Shown: piece by piece, positions 14,173-21,926 of the stretch
Position numbering within the stretch: the stretch's first letter is position 1
Layout of the letters: each line of letters opens with the position of its first letter
NCBI RefSeq assembly: GCF_018274385.1
Contig: NZ_JAAFYZ010000004.1
Span: forward strand, 1-64,000
DNA length: 64,000 nt
Direction: 5' to 3'
Origin: Catenulispora pinistramenti
GTDB taxonomy: Bacteria; Actinomycetota; Actinomycetes; Streptomycetales; Catenulisporaceae
Program-made: the position numbers and the translations under genes
The notes under the pieces: generated by a model
Seen by the model: the letters and a program-made list of their open reading frames with translations, nothing else
What the model was told of the DNA's origin: nothing
Databases searched by the model: none

Positions 14173-15609
14173 TTAGACAGGCGCCGCCACACTGATGGGC
14201 TCGCACCGGGCGTTCAAGCACAGGCCGGTGGTGAGCGAGAAGTCGAAGTTGTGCGCTAGGCAGCGCAGAACCAGGCCCTCCGGCGCCTCGTCTATCACCG
14301 CTCCCTCAGCGAGGTCTTCGCCTGAGTGCGGGCAGTAGCGCGTCACTTCGAAGGCGCGGTCACCGGCGCTTAAGGTGACAGTCGCGTTCGGGTCGCGCTT
14401 GTCGTAGTCCTCAACAGCCTGCAACGCGTCTGCGTCGGCGTGCTTGAGCAAACCGAACAGGTAGGTGCCATCGGCATCTGGAGTGTGCTCTATGAGCAGA
14501 CGCCGCGACAAGAACAAGTCGTCCCAACGGATCTCCCCGCTGAGTACTGCCTCCAGCCAGCGAGCTTCCACACTGAATGTGTACTGAGGAGCCTGCTGGG
14601 AGTGGGACGCCCCGAGGTCGACATCCCATACGCCGCCGTCGGCTCCAGAGACGTCGAAGCGTACCGTCATGCTGATTCGCTCTAAGAAGTACGGACTTAG
14701 CCGACCTAGCCGTACGAAGTGCTCCTTGAAGCGCTTTGCAAGACCTGAGCCCGCACCGGGATCCGGATGCGCTGCCCACACTTCGGCGATCTCCTGCGCG
14801 CGTGAGGAGGCGTACGCATCTAGATGCTCGCTATAAGCGAATCCCTCCCAGTGCGGATCCCTTATGACGTCATGGGTTGTGGGCGCTATGCGGACACTGT
14901 CCCCGGGAAGCATCCGCAGAGTCTCGGTCGGGAGTTCGCCGGGCTCACAGAGGTGCTGGTTGTGCTGTGCCAGGGCCGGATCCAGGAAGCACGCCGGTCC
15001 TGAGTACGTCATCACCAGACGCGGCTTCACAGAGCGCACCAACCGCTTCACCGCTTTGAACCTGGGCTCCGACGCGTCCAGCGCCATCAGGTCCAGCGGT
15101 CCGCCGACCTCGACCATGGCCCGGCGCGTCTGCGACAAGGACAGTCGCGCATCGTTGCCGTGCAATACGGAAACGCCGTCCGCGACGATCAGGAACGCGG
15201 CGCGGTGTTCCGCCGGCGACTGCTCGGGTATCGCGGTCAGCCAGTCACCCCGGTCGTTGAGCGGCAGCCGCTCCCAGGCCGCGACCTCGACGATGTCCTT
15301 GACACCGGCCTCGGAGAGCCGGTCTCGGAAGACGGATGACGGATACTCGGGGATCACCACGCGGACGCCGTCGCTGAGCGCTGACAAGAACGCCAAGTCC
15401 ATGTGGTCCAGATGCGCGCTCGACACGGCGACCCACTCGGCGTGCCAAAGCCCTGGCATAAGCCGCAGATGGCTGTTGTCCGGGAACGGGAACCGCGCGC
15501 CGAGGTACGCGCCGCCCGGCGATACCCACGGATCGCACAGGACCCGCAGATTCTGGGTCTGCAGTCGCAGACCCATGTGTCCCGTCGAACTTATGAGTGG
15601 ACCGAGCAC
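14173..15609 (-). CDS. Metallo-beta-lactamase fold protein with C-terminal Rieske [2Fe-2S] domain
   Basis: A 478-residue cytoplasmic protein. Residues about 5-330 form an UlaG-like metallo-beta-lactamase fold (GHMGLRLQTQNLRVLCDPW at the start), with the metal loop SSAHLDHMD in which Ser stands where the first His of HxHxDH is expected. Residues about 400-478 form a Rieske domain: CPH and, 22 residues on, CLAH, the four cluster ligands. The combination recalls CMP-sialic acid hydroxylase-like proteins, but the Rieske domain is C-terminal here. The substrate is unknown; an electron-transfer oxygenase is one guess. The GTG at 15609 follows GGATGAG. Confidence 0.75.
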   Translation of the reverse strand: MLGPLISSTGHMGLRLQTQNLRVLCDPWVSPGGAYLGARFPFPDNSHLRLMPGLWHAEWVAVSSAHLDHMDLAFLSALSDGVRVVIPEYPSSVFRDRLSEAGVKDIVEVAAWERLPLNDRGDWLTAIPEQSPAEHRAAFLIVADGVSVLHGNDARLSLSQTRRAMVEVGGPLDLMALDASEPRFKAVKRLVRSVKPRLVMTYSGPACFLDPALAQHNQHLCEPGELPTETLRMLPGDSVRIAPTTHDVIRDPHWEGFAYSEHLDAYASSRAQEIAEVWAAHPDPGAGSGLAKRFKEHFVRLGRLSPYFLERISMTVRFDVSGADGGVWDVDLGASHSQQAPQYTFSVEARWLEAVLSGEIRWDDLFLSRRLLIEHTPDADGTYLFGLLKHADADALQAVEDYDKRDPNATVTLSAGDRAFEVTRYCPHSGEDLAEGAVIDEAPEGLVLRCLAHNFDFSLTTGLCLNARCEPISVAAPV

Positions 15610-15627
15610 CGGCTCATCCTGCCCCAC

Positions 15628-15670
15628 AAAGCCACCGGGGCCAACCCTGCAAAGCCACCGGGGCCAACCC
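15628..15670. repeat. 20-bp direct repeat that duplicates the terminator arm
   Basis: AAAGCCACCGGGGCCAACCC occurs at 15628-15647 and again, identically, at 15651-15670. The second copy forms the left arm of the strong hairpin at 15658-15689, so the first copy could compete for the same pairing partner. Confidence 0.6.
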
Positions 15671-15689
15671 CGCGAAGGGGTGGCCCCGG
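15658..15689 (-). terminator. Transcription terminator after the SGNH hydrolase gene
   Basis: CCGGGGCCAACCCC and GGGGTGGCCCCGG pair along 13 positions with one bulged base, around a five-base loop. It lies between the SGNH hydrolase stop (15744) and the MBL-Rieske start (15609), both on the minus strand. Confidence 0.7.
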
Positions 15690-15743
15690 CTGAACAGCGC
15701 CTATGTGCCGCAGGTGAGCGGGTAGGCGAGTGAGCGGGCGATG

Positions 15744-16628
15744 TCAGATCGCTGCTTCGAAGGCCTTCGCCATCACCTGGTAACCCGCGTCGTTCGCGTG
15801 GATGTTGGGACCGACCGGGGCCGGCGCGCACATCCAGGTCCACTGGCAGATCCGGGCCACGTTCAGCGGCACGGTGACCCCCGGCTTCAGCGGCACCTGG
15901 TCGATGAAGTCGTTGCTGTCGAAGGCCGAGGCGACGTCGGCGACCCGGACGCCGTTCAGCGGGTACTCGACGGCGAAGACCCCATTGAAGAGGTTGAGGA
16001 AGACGCCCGACAGCTCGGCGTTGGTCTGGCCGGAGGAGCCGGTGAGCCAGGTCGCGAGGAAGGGGTTGTAGTACGTCGACCCGACGAACTCGGTCTTGTG
16101 GCCGGCCGCGGCGCGCAGCGTCTGCAGGATGACGGGCAGGTCCTGCGCGGTCTGCTTGATGCCGTTCAGGCCGCACTGGATATCCAGGCCGTTGGCACCC
16201 GCGCAGCCGTCGACGTCGTTCGCGCCGATGTCCAGGGTCACCATGACCCGGTCGCCCTTGTGCGCCTTGAGGAACGTGGCGGCGGCGTCGAGCTGGCTCT
16301 TGTACGGCTCCGGGTACGGGCAGCCGCCGTGGATCATCGAGCCGGTGGTCTCGCCGGGGCACGCCAGGTTCACGTACTTGGTGCCCTGGGCCTTCAGCGT
16401 GGCGGCGATGTCGTCGGCGTAGCCGTGGCCGCTGATGTAGCCCTGGCCGGTCACCGCGTCGGGCTGCCAGCCGGCGCCGAGCGAGTCGCCCAGTGCGAGG
16501 TAGTAGTCGTACGGCTGGTGCTTCCAGCCGTCGGCGGCGCTCGCCGGGCCGGCGCTGACCGCCAGGCCGCACAGCGCGGCGGCCGCTATCGCGGCGGCCT
16601 TGCGCAGGCCGAGTCTGGGAACGTGCAT
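15744..16628 (-). CDS. Secreted SGNH/GDSL hydrolase (lipase/esterase type)
   Basis: A 294-residue secreted enzyme. Residues 1-31 form a Sec signal ending in ASA just before ADGW. Mature block I has the nucleophile serine in ALGDSLGAGW, block III is DIGANDVDGC, and block V (NIHANDAGYQVMA) supplies the catalytic His, so the SGNH set is complete. The size, the six or so cysteines and the overall order match the actinomycete secreted lipase/esterase group. It should hydrolyse acyl esters outside the cell. The ATG at 16628 follows GGGAGGGGA; an upstream in-frame ATG would spoil the signal peptide. Confidence 0.88.
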   Translation of the reverse strand: MHVPRLGLRKAAAIAAAALCGLAVSAGPASAADGWKHQPYDYYLALGDSLGAGWQPDAVTGQGYISGHGYADDIAATLKAQGTKYVNLACPGETTGSMIHGGCPYPEPYKSQLDAAATFLKAHKGDRVMVTLDIGANDVDGCAGANGLDIQCGLNGIKQTAQDLPVILQTLRAAAGHKTEFVGSTYYNPFLATWLTGSSGQTNAELSGVFLNLFNGVFAVEYPLNGVRVADVASAFDSNDFIDQVPLKPGVTVPLNVARICQWTWMCAPAPVGPNIHANDAGYQVMAKAFEAAI

Positions 16629-16803
16629 ACTCTTCGGTCCCCTCCCGTGGAGATGGCGCCGCCCGGCGAGGATGGCTCGCACAGAGAGTTGGCGGCGAAC
16701 ACCTGGATGCTACTGGCAGGTAGCCAGGAGGGGTAGAGGACCGGTCCTCTCTTGGAACGCAGAGGAAACGCCATAGCGCCCATAGCGCTATCGTCAGGAG
16801 AAA

Positions 16804-16817
16804 GACCGGTTTCGGTC
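16804..16817 (-). terminator. Possible small terminator after the MarR gene
   Basis: GACCG and CGGTC arms flank a four-base loop. On the minus strand the stem is followed by TTTCTCC, 30 bp after the MarR stop. The stem is short, so this is weak evidence. Confidence 0.35.
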
Positions 16818-16846
16818 GAAAGTCACCGCTATGTCAGGTCGCTGCG

Positions 16847-17422
16847 TCAGTTGTCGAAAGGCAGAACCAGCGTCCGCAGCAATCCGGCCAGCGCCTCCCG
16901 ATCGGCCATCGAAATGCTGCCCAGCAGATCCCGCTCCTGGGCGAGCAGCCCCTCGAACGCGCCGTCCACCCGCTTGCGCCCGGTGTCCGACAGCTGCACC
17001 AGCACCCCGCGCCGGTCGCCGGGGTCGGGGAGGCGCTTGACCAGGTCCTTGGCGGCCAGGCGGTCGATGCGGTTGGTCATCGTGCCGCTGGTGACCAGGG
17101 TCTGGGTCAGCAGTTTGCTGGGGGTGAGCTGGTAGGGGGCGCCCGCGCGGCGCAGGGCGGACAGGACGTCGAACTCCCAGGGTTCGAGGTCGTGCTCGGC
17201 GAACGCGGTGCGGCGGGCGCGGTCCAGGTGGCGGGCCAGGCGGGAGACTCTGGAGAGGACTTCGAGGGGGGCGACGTCCAGGTCCGGGCGTTCGCGGTGC
17301 CAGGCTTCGATGAGGCGGTCCACCTCGTCCCGGCAGGCCTGGGCGCCGGGGTCCTCGGGTTTGGCGCCGTTGCCGGCGGTGGTCGCGACGGCGTCCAGGT
17401 CGTGCGTGTGTGGCGTCTCCAC
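16847..17422 (-). CDS. MarR-family transcriptional regulator
   Basis: A 191-residue protein with the MarR winged helix at about 60-165: WEFDVLSALRRAGAPYQLTPSKLL, then TSGTMTNRIDRLAAKDLVKRLPDPGDRRGVLVQLSDTG, which spans the recognition helix and the wing. The first 40 residues are a family-atypical lead. The GTG at 17422 follows GAGAAGG. It is divergent from the Tam-type methyltransferase gene, and the 203-bp gap holds two related palindromes, so it most likely represses both itself and the methyltransferase until a ligand is bound. Confidence 0.9.
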   Translation of the reverse strand: METPHTHDLDAVATTAGNGAKPEDPGAQACRDEVDRLIEAWHRERPDLDVAPLEVLSRVSRLARHLDRARRTAFAEHDLEPWEFDVLSALRRAGAPYQLTPSKLLTQTLVTSGTMTNRIDRLAAKDLVKRLPDPGDRRGVLVQLSDTGRKRVDGAFEGLLAQERDLLGSISMADREALAGLLRTLVLPFDN

Positions 17423-17484
17423 CGCGTACCTTCTCCTCGCCGATGATCCGAGATCCCAGCCTACCGGGAAGGTCGGCGCCGAGC

Positions 17485-17500
17485 ATCTTGACATCGAGAT
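17485..17500. promoter_or_regulatory. Second, imperfect MarR-type operator
   Basis: ATCTTGACATCGAGAT matches the core of the perfect palindrome at 17530 (ATCTCGATATCGAGAT) at 14 of 16 positions. It is 63 bp upstream of the MarR start. Confidence 0.55.
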
Positions 17501-17529
17501 TCTTGACCGGGCAGACTCTCGGTACATCG

Positions 17530-17549
17530 GTATCTCGATATCGAGATAC
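17530..17549. promoter_or_regulatory. Perfect 20-bp palindrome, probable MarR operator
   Basis: GTATCTCGATATCGAGATAC is fully self-complementary. It lies in the divergent promoter gap, 107 bp from the MarR start and 77 bp from the methyltransferase start. AT-rich perfect dyads of this size are typical MarR-family sites. Confidence 0.7.
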
Positions 17550-17625
17550 TTGGTGGAGATACTTGATGGAGACCCGACCCGGAACCCCGACCCGGAGATC
17601 CGACCCCCAGCGGAGGCACAACACC

Positions 17626-18432
17626 ATGGCCGGCGACATCTGGAACGCCCAGCAGTACCTGCGGTTCGAGAACGACCGCCTGCGCCCCTTCCTGGACCTG
17701 GTCACCCAGCTGGATCCGGACGGCGAGGTGCGCACCGTCGTGGATCTGGGCTGCGGCCCCGGCAACGCGACCGCGCTGCTGGTCGACTGGTGGCCGGACG
17801 CCCGGATCGTCGGCGTCGACTCCTCGCCGGCGATGATCGAGGCCGCGCGGCAGCACGCCGTGCCCGGCCACATCGAGTTCGAGCTCGGCGACCTGCGCGA
17901 CTGGCACCCGGACGACAAGGTCGACGTCCTGCTCGCCAACGCCGTGCTCCAGTGGATCCCGGACCACCTGGACCTGCTCCCGAGCCTGACCGCGCAGGTC
18001 GCCCCCGGCGGCGTGTTCGGCTTTCAAGTCCCCGGCAATTTCGAGGCGCCCTCGCACCTGGCGCTGGCCGAGGTGAAGCGCAAGTGGGCCGACCGCGTCC
18101 CGCCCGGCCTGGACCGGCCCGGATCCCACGACCCGGCGGTCTACCTCGGGAAGCTGGCCGAGGCCGGGTTGGAGCCGGACGTGTGGGAGACCACGTACAC
18201 CTACCTCGTCCCGGCCGACCCGGACCCGGGCGTGCCCTGCGGCGTGACCGAGTTCGTCCGCGGCACCGCGCTGCGGCCGGTGGTCAAGGCGCTGAACGAG
18301 GCGGACGCCGCCGACTTCGTCGCCGAGTACGACGCCCTGGTCCGTACCGCCTACCCGCTGCACGAGATCGGCGGCCGCACCGTGCAGCTGCTGGACTACC
18401 GGCGGATCTTCGCCATCGGCCGGTCTGCCTGA
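17626..18432 (+). CDS. tam: Trans-aconitate 2-methyltransferase (Tam family)
   Basis: A 268-residue SAM-dependent methyltransferase, the usual length for Tam. The SAM site is VVDLGCGPGNATALL (about 38-52), followed by the acidic motif II IVGVDSSPAMIEAA, and DVLLANAVLQWIPDH and FQVPGNFEAPSH are characteristic of Tam. The known family activity is methyl-esterification of trans-aconitate, an inhibitor formed from the TCA-cycle intermediate cis-aconitate. A GGAGG ribosome binding site precedes the ATG. It is divergent from MarR and followed 74 bp on by a VOC protein. Tam versus a related methyltransferase is not fully certain. Confidence 0.85.
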   Translation: MAGDIWNAQQYLRFENDRLRPFLDLVTQLDPDGEVRTVVDLGCGPGNATALLVDWWPDARIVGVDSSPAMIEAARQHAVPGHIEFELGDLRDWHPDDKVDVLLANAVLQWIPDHLDLLPSLTAQVAPGGVFGFQVPGNFEAPSHLALAEVKRKWADRVPPGLDRPGSHDPAVYLGKLAEAGLEPDVWETTYTYLVPADPDPGVPCGVTEFVRGTALRPVVKALNEADAADFVAEYDALVRTAYPLHEIGGRTVQLLDYRRIFAIGRSA

Positions 18433-18452
18433 CACATCGGCCGGTCTGCCTG
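18415..18452. repeat. 17-bp direct repeat at the end of tam
   Basis: ATCGGCCGGTCTGCCTG at 18415-18431 is repeated exactly at 18436-18452. The first copy spans the last codons and stop of the methyltransferase gene, so the second looks like a local duplication of the gene end. Confidence 0.6.
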
Positions 18453-18506
18453 GAATCGGCCACAGAACCGCGCAAACCGAGTATCGCTGAACAGGGGAGA
18501 AGAAGG

Positions 18507-18863
18507 ATGCTCACAACACTCCACCACGTACAGGTAGCGGTCCCGAAGGGGGTCGACGACGTCTCGCGCGCCTACTACGTCGGCGTCCTGGGCATGACCG
18601 AGCTGACCAAGCCACCGACGCTGGCGGCCCGCGGCGGCTGCTGGTTCGCCGGCGGCGGCCTGGAGATCCACACCGGCGTCGTGGAGGATTTCGTCCCGGC
18701 GCGCAAGGCACACCCGGGGATCATGGTCACCGACATCGACGAGCTGGTCGCCGCGCTCACCGCCGGCGGGCACGAGTACACCTGGGACGAGACCATCCCG
18801 GACCGCCGCCGGGTGCACACCTTCGACCCGCACGGCAACCGGCTGGAGTTCATCCAGCAGTAG
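18507..18863 (+). CDS. VOC (glyoxalase/bleomycin-resistance fold) protein
   Basis: A 118-residue protein made of the two beta-alpha-beta-beta-beta modules of the vicinal oxygen chelate fold. LHHVQVAVPKG, with a metal-type His, starts the first. FDPHGNRLEFIQQ, with the late Glu ligand, ends the second. Candidate ligands are in HHVQV, EIHTGV and RLEF. Single-domain VOC proteins of this size act as glyoxalase-like enzymes or antibiotic-binding proteins, and the substrate cannot be told. A GGGGAGAAG ribosome binding site precedes the ATG. It probably shares a transcript with tam. Confidence 0.85.
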   Translation: MLTTLHHVQVAVPKGVDDVSRAYYVGVLGMTELTKPPTLAARGGCWFAGGGLEIHTGVVEDFVPARKAHPGIMVTDIDELVAALTAGGHEYTWDETIPDRRRVHTFDPHGNRLEFIQQ

Positions 18864-18920
18864 CCGCAGGGGTAGCAGTAGAAGCAGCAGCAGTAGAAGA
18901 AGCAACAGAAGAAGCAGCGG
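18864..18920. repeat. AGC/AGA trinucleotide-rich tract after the VOC gene
   Basis: The 57 bp after the stop codon are mostly CAG, TAG and AAG triplets in the frame of the upstream gene, with several further in-frame TAG stops. It looks like a worn simple-sequence repeat. Confidence 0.55.
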
Positions 18921-18960
18921 TCAGCGGTAGCCGCTGTAGCCAGCCGGTTCGCGACAGCCG

Positions 18961-19464
18961 CTACTCGTCCGTGAGCTCCCGGTCCCGCTGATCGAGTTCC
19001 TTCAGCAGGGCCTGGAGCTCGCCGCGCACGTAGTCCCGGGTGGCGACCTCGCCGACCGCCATCCTGAGCGAGGCGATCTCCCGGGTCAGGTACTCCATCG
19101 TCGCGATCGACATCTCCTCGCGGGCCTTGTCCTCGGCGATCTGCACCTTGTCCCGCTCGGCCTGCCGGTTCTGCGCCAGCAGGATCAGCGGGGCGGCGTA
19201 CGCGGCCTGCGTGGAGAACGCCAGGTTCAGCAGGATGAACGGGTACGGGTCCCACCGGATCGTCTTGGTGATCACCATGATGTTGAGGATGATCCAGACC
19301 ACGACGATCAGGCTCTGGATGATCAGGTACCGGGCCGTGCCGAAGAACCGCGCGATGCTCTCCGACACCCGCCCGAAGGCGTCCGGGTCGAACGAGGGTT
19401 TCAGCGACACCTGTCGCCGGCCGCGCGGCTGGTCCAGTCGCGGCGGGGTGTATTCGCGCGCCAT
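18961..19464 (-). CDS. DUF1003 membrane protein
   Basis: A 167-residue protein with an N-terminal basic stretch and SESIARFFGTARYLIIQSL, the start of DUF1003. Two transmembrane helices follow (about 45-66 and 75-97, around ILLNLAFSTQAAYAAPLILL), then a charged coiled coil of about 60 residues containing QNRQAERDK. DUF1003 function is unknown. Its ATG directly follows the TAA of the MgtE_N/CBS gene, and the GGGGGAGGG ribosome binding site lies within that gene's end, so the two are coupled. The pairing suggests the DUF1003 helices serve as membrane partner for the soluble MgtE_N/CBS protein. Confidence 0.88.
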   Translation of the reverse strand: MAREYTPPRLDQPRGRRQVSLKPSFDPDAFGRVSESIARFFGTARYLIIQSLIVVVWIILNIMVITKTIRWDPYPFILLNLAFSTQAAYAAPLILLAQNRQAERDKVQIAEDKAREEMSIATMEYLTREIASLRMAVGEVATRDYVRGELQALLKELDQRDRELTDE

Positions 19465-20892
19465 TTAGCCCTCCCCCGCCTCGTTGTTCCGCTTGAGCGC
19501 CGATCGCTCGCGCTCGGCTTCCTGCTCCTCCAGCAGGTCCACCACCTCGCGGGCCTCGCGCTGCAGCTCGTCGAGCGCGTGCCTGGAGGGCTGCTTGCGC
19601 CAGTCGTCCGGCAGCAGGTGGTCCAGCACGTCGTCCACGGTCACCGCGCCGAGCAGCCGGTCGTCGGTGTCCACCACCGGTGCGGCCACCAGGTTGTACG
19701 TGGCCATGTACGCCGTCACCTCGTTCAGCGGAGTGTCCGGGGGCAGCGGCTCCAGCTCCAGGTCCACCACCGAGGCCGCCAGCGCCATCGGCGGCTCGCG
19801 CAGCAGCCGCTGGATGTGAACGGCGCCGAGGTAGCGGCCGGTCGGGGTCTCGGTGGGGGCGCGGGTCACGAACACCAGGGAGGCGTTCGCCGGCGTCCGC
19901 TCCGGATCGCGCACCAGGGCCAGCGCCTCGGCCACGGTCGCGTTCGGCGGCAGGATGATCGGGTCGGAGTTCATCAGGCCGCCAGCGGTGTCCTCCCGGT
20001 AGGTCAGCAGCCGCCGCACCGGGTTCGCCTCCTGCGGCTCCATCAGCGCCAGCAGCCGTTCGGCCTCCTCGGGGCTGAGCTCCCCCAACAGGTCGGCGGC
20101 GTCGTCCGGGTCCATCGCCTCCAGCACGTCGGCGGCCCGCTCGGACTCCAGGTCGCCCAGGATCTCCACCTGGTCGTCCTCGGGCAGCTCCTCCAGGACG
20201 TCGGCCAGGCGATCGTCGTCCAGCGCCGCCGCCACCTCGCCGCGCCGCCGGGGGGTCAGCTCGTGGATGACCTGGGCCAGGTCCGCGGCGTGCAGCTTGT
20301 CCAGGGCGGCCACCAGTTCGGCGGCGCCCTGGGTGCCGGCCGCGGCCAGCCCGGTGACCGCGTCCCAGTCCACGGTCAGTGACTCGCCGCGGCGCCGCAG
20401 GCCGCCCTTGATCCCGCTCTTGACCGGCTTCTGGACGAACAGCTTGCTGACCACGATCTCCTTGCCGCCGCGCTCGGGTTCGATCGCGACGTCGCGCACG
20501 GTGGCCGGGCCGCCGCCGGCCTTGAGGTGCACCTGCCGGTCCAGCAGTTCGGTCAGCACCAGCGTCTCGCCGGGCCGCTGCTGGAAGTGCCGCATGTTGA
20601 CCAGGCCGCTGGAGACCACGTGCTCGTTGTCGATCGACTTCACCCGGCCGATCGGCAGGAACACCCGGCGCCGGCCGTGCATCTCCAGCACCAGGCCGAG
20701 CACTCGGGGCGCGGACTCGCCGGAGCCCATGCCGACCACGATGTCGCGGATCCGGCCGACCGGGTCGCCGTCCGCGTCGAACACGGACCGGCCCGCCAGG
20801 TGCGAGACGTAGACGCGGGACAGGGCGCTCAAGTCATCCTCCGCATCCGGGTCGGCCGGCCGACGGTACCGCGGACCGCCGCCGGTGGTCAT
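19465..20892 (-). CDS. PRC-barrel / MgtE_N / CBS protein without a channel domain
   Basis: A 475-residue soluble protein. A PRC-barrel (about 27-85, VYVSHLAGRSVFDADGDPV) and a second similar strand block (about 88-165) come first. An MgtE-type N-terminal helical domain follows (about 190-295, repeated D-LADVLEEL, ERAADVLEAM and DDAADLLGEL superhelix turns), then two CBS motifs (about 300-425) and a charged tail. MgtE uses the last two parts as its magnesium-sensing cytoplasmic gate, but the five-helix channel is absent here. It probably senses Mg2+ or nucleotide and acts on the neighbouring DUF1003 membrane protein. The ATG at 20892 lacks a good ribosome binding site. Confidence 0.85.
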   Translation of the reverse strand: MTTGGGPRYRRPADPDAEDDLSALSRVYVSHLAGRSVFDADGDPVGRIRDIVVGMGSGESAPRVLGLVLEMHGRRRVFLPIGRVKSIDNEHVVSSGLVNMRHFQQRPGETLVLTELLDRQVHLKAGGGPATVRDVAIEPERGGKEIVVSKLFVQKPVKSGIKGGLRRRGESLTVDWDAVTGLAAAGTQGAAELVAALDKLHAADLAQVIHELTPRRRGEVAAALDDDRLADVLEELPEDDQVEILGDLESERAADVLEAMDPDDAADLLGELSPEEAERLLALMEPQEANPVRRLLTYREDTAGGLMNSDPIILPPNATVAEALALVRDPERTPANASLVFVTRAPTETPTGRYLGAVHIQRLLREPPMALAASVVDLELEPLPPDTPLNEVTAYMATYNLVAAPVVDTDDRLLGAVTVDDVLDHLLPDDWRKQPSRHALDELQREAREVVDLLEEQEAERERSALKRNNEAGEG

Positions 20893-21067
20893 GGTGAATG
20901 TGCTGCCGGCGGCGGTCGCCGAAACGCCGCCGACCGCGGGACATCCCAGGTCTGATGATGTGATCAGGCTACCGGTTCCGGGCCGGAGGCGGCCGACTCC
21001 GCTACTCCGTCCCCGCCGCGTACTCGGACCGTCTAGTCTCGTGGCGTCACCGATCGACTGGAGTACC

Positions 21068-21865
21068 GTGCGCACGTCCCGAGGAACCGCCGTCCGAGCA
21101 GGCGCCGTGGCGATAGCGGCCGTGGCGGCCCTGGCCGGGTGCGGCTCCACCGGCACGAACGGCGTGGCGAAGAAGGGGACCGGCTCGATCGTCGCCGACG
21201 CCGAGGACGCCGTGCTCAACGCCAGCAGCGTCCACATCCAGGGCCAGTTCAAGTCCGGCAACCAGCCGGTCGCGCTGGACCTGCGGCTGGAGCAGGACAA
21301 GGGCGCCTCCGGCACGGTCACCATCGGCAACGAGGTGATCGAACTGCTGCGGGTCGGGCCGGACGTCTACGTCAAGGGTGATGAGGAGTTCTACCGCTCC
21401 GTGCTGTCCCGGCTCGGCGACGGCTCGCCGGCCCCGTCGGCGGCGCCGAGCGGGACCGGGGCGCCCTCGGCCGCCGGGTCCGCGGCCGCCAGCGGCAGCT
21501 CCAGCGCGCCGGACAACATCGCGGTGACCGCGATGCAGATCAACTTCCTGCACATCGGCCCGGCCGACGCGCAGTACCAGACCTTCGCCTCGCTGACCGA
21601 CCCGCGGCAGCTGCTGGCGCAGGTCATGCAGGGCATCGGGTCATTGGACAAGGACGGTCAGAAGGACATCCGGGGTACCAAGTCGATCGTGCTGTCCGGG
21701 GGCAAGGGCACCCGGGTGTACGTGGCCATCGACGGTCAGCCGTTCTTGGAGCGGGTGCTGCCGCCCGGCGGCGGGACGCTGGACTTCATGGACTACGACC
21801 AGCCGGTGACGCTGAACCCGCCGCCGCCGGGGCAGGTCGTGGACATAGCCAAGATCGCGAAATAG
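21068..21865 (+). CDS. LppX/LprG-like secreted lipoprotein
   Basis: A 265-residue lipoprotein with signal residues 1-24 and lipobox LAGC (Cys25). The mature part begins with SIVADAEDAVLNASSVHIQG and QPVALDLRLEQDKGASGTV, which resembles the opening of the mycobacterial LppX/LprG lipid-binding fold. A Ser/Ala/Pro/Gly linker (about 125-155) interrupts it. A role in carrying lipids or sensing the cell surface is an inference from this resemblance. The GTG at 21068 follows TGGAG by five bases. The gene is divergent from the MgtE_N/CBS gene. Confidence 0.7.
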   Translation: MRTSRGTAVRAGAVAIAAVAALAGCGSTGTNGVAKKGTGSIVADAEDAVLNASSVHIQGQFKSGNQPVALDLRLEQDKGASGTVTIGNEVIELLRVGPDVYVKGDEEFYRSVLSRLGDGSPAPSAAPSGTGAPSAAGSAAASGSSSAPDNIAVTAMQINFLHIGPADAQYQTFASLTDPRQLLAQVMQGIGSLDKDGQKDIRGTKSIVLSGGKGTRVYVAIDGQPFLERVLPPGGGTLDFMDYDQPVTLNPPPPGQVVDIAKIAK

Positions 21866-21869
21866 CCGC

Positions 21870-21926
21870 GATCCGGCGCACCGCCGATCCGACACAGCAT
21901 CACAGATCCAGCGCACCGCCGATCCG
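21870..21926. repeat. 22-bp direct repeat between convergent genes
   Basis: Copies beginning GATCCGGCGCACCGCC (21870-21891) and GATCCAGCGCACCGCC (21905-21926) match at 21 of 22 bases. The second copy abuts the stop codon of the phosphodiesterase gene. Confidence 0.55.

Noticed and set aside
18864-18920. Readthrough extension of the VOC protein into the CAG/AAG tract.
   Set aside because: Several in-frame TAG codons follow the first, with no slippery site or selenocysteine-type element.
21870-21926. Direct repeats as phage attachment sites.
   Set aside because: Only 35 bp between the starts of the copies, no integrase or tRNA near, so a local duplication is simpler.
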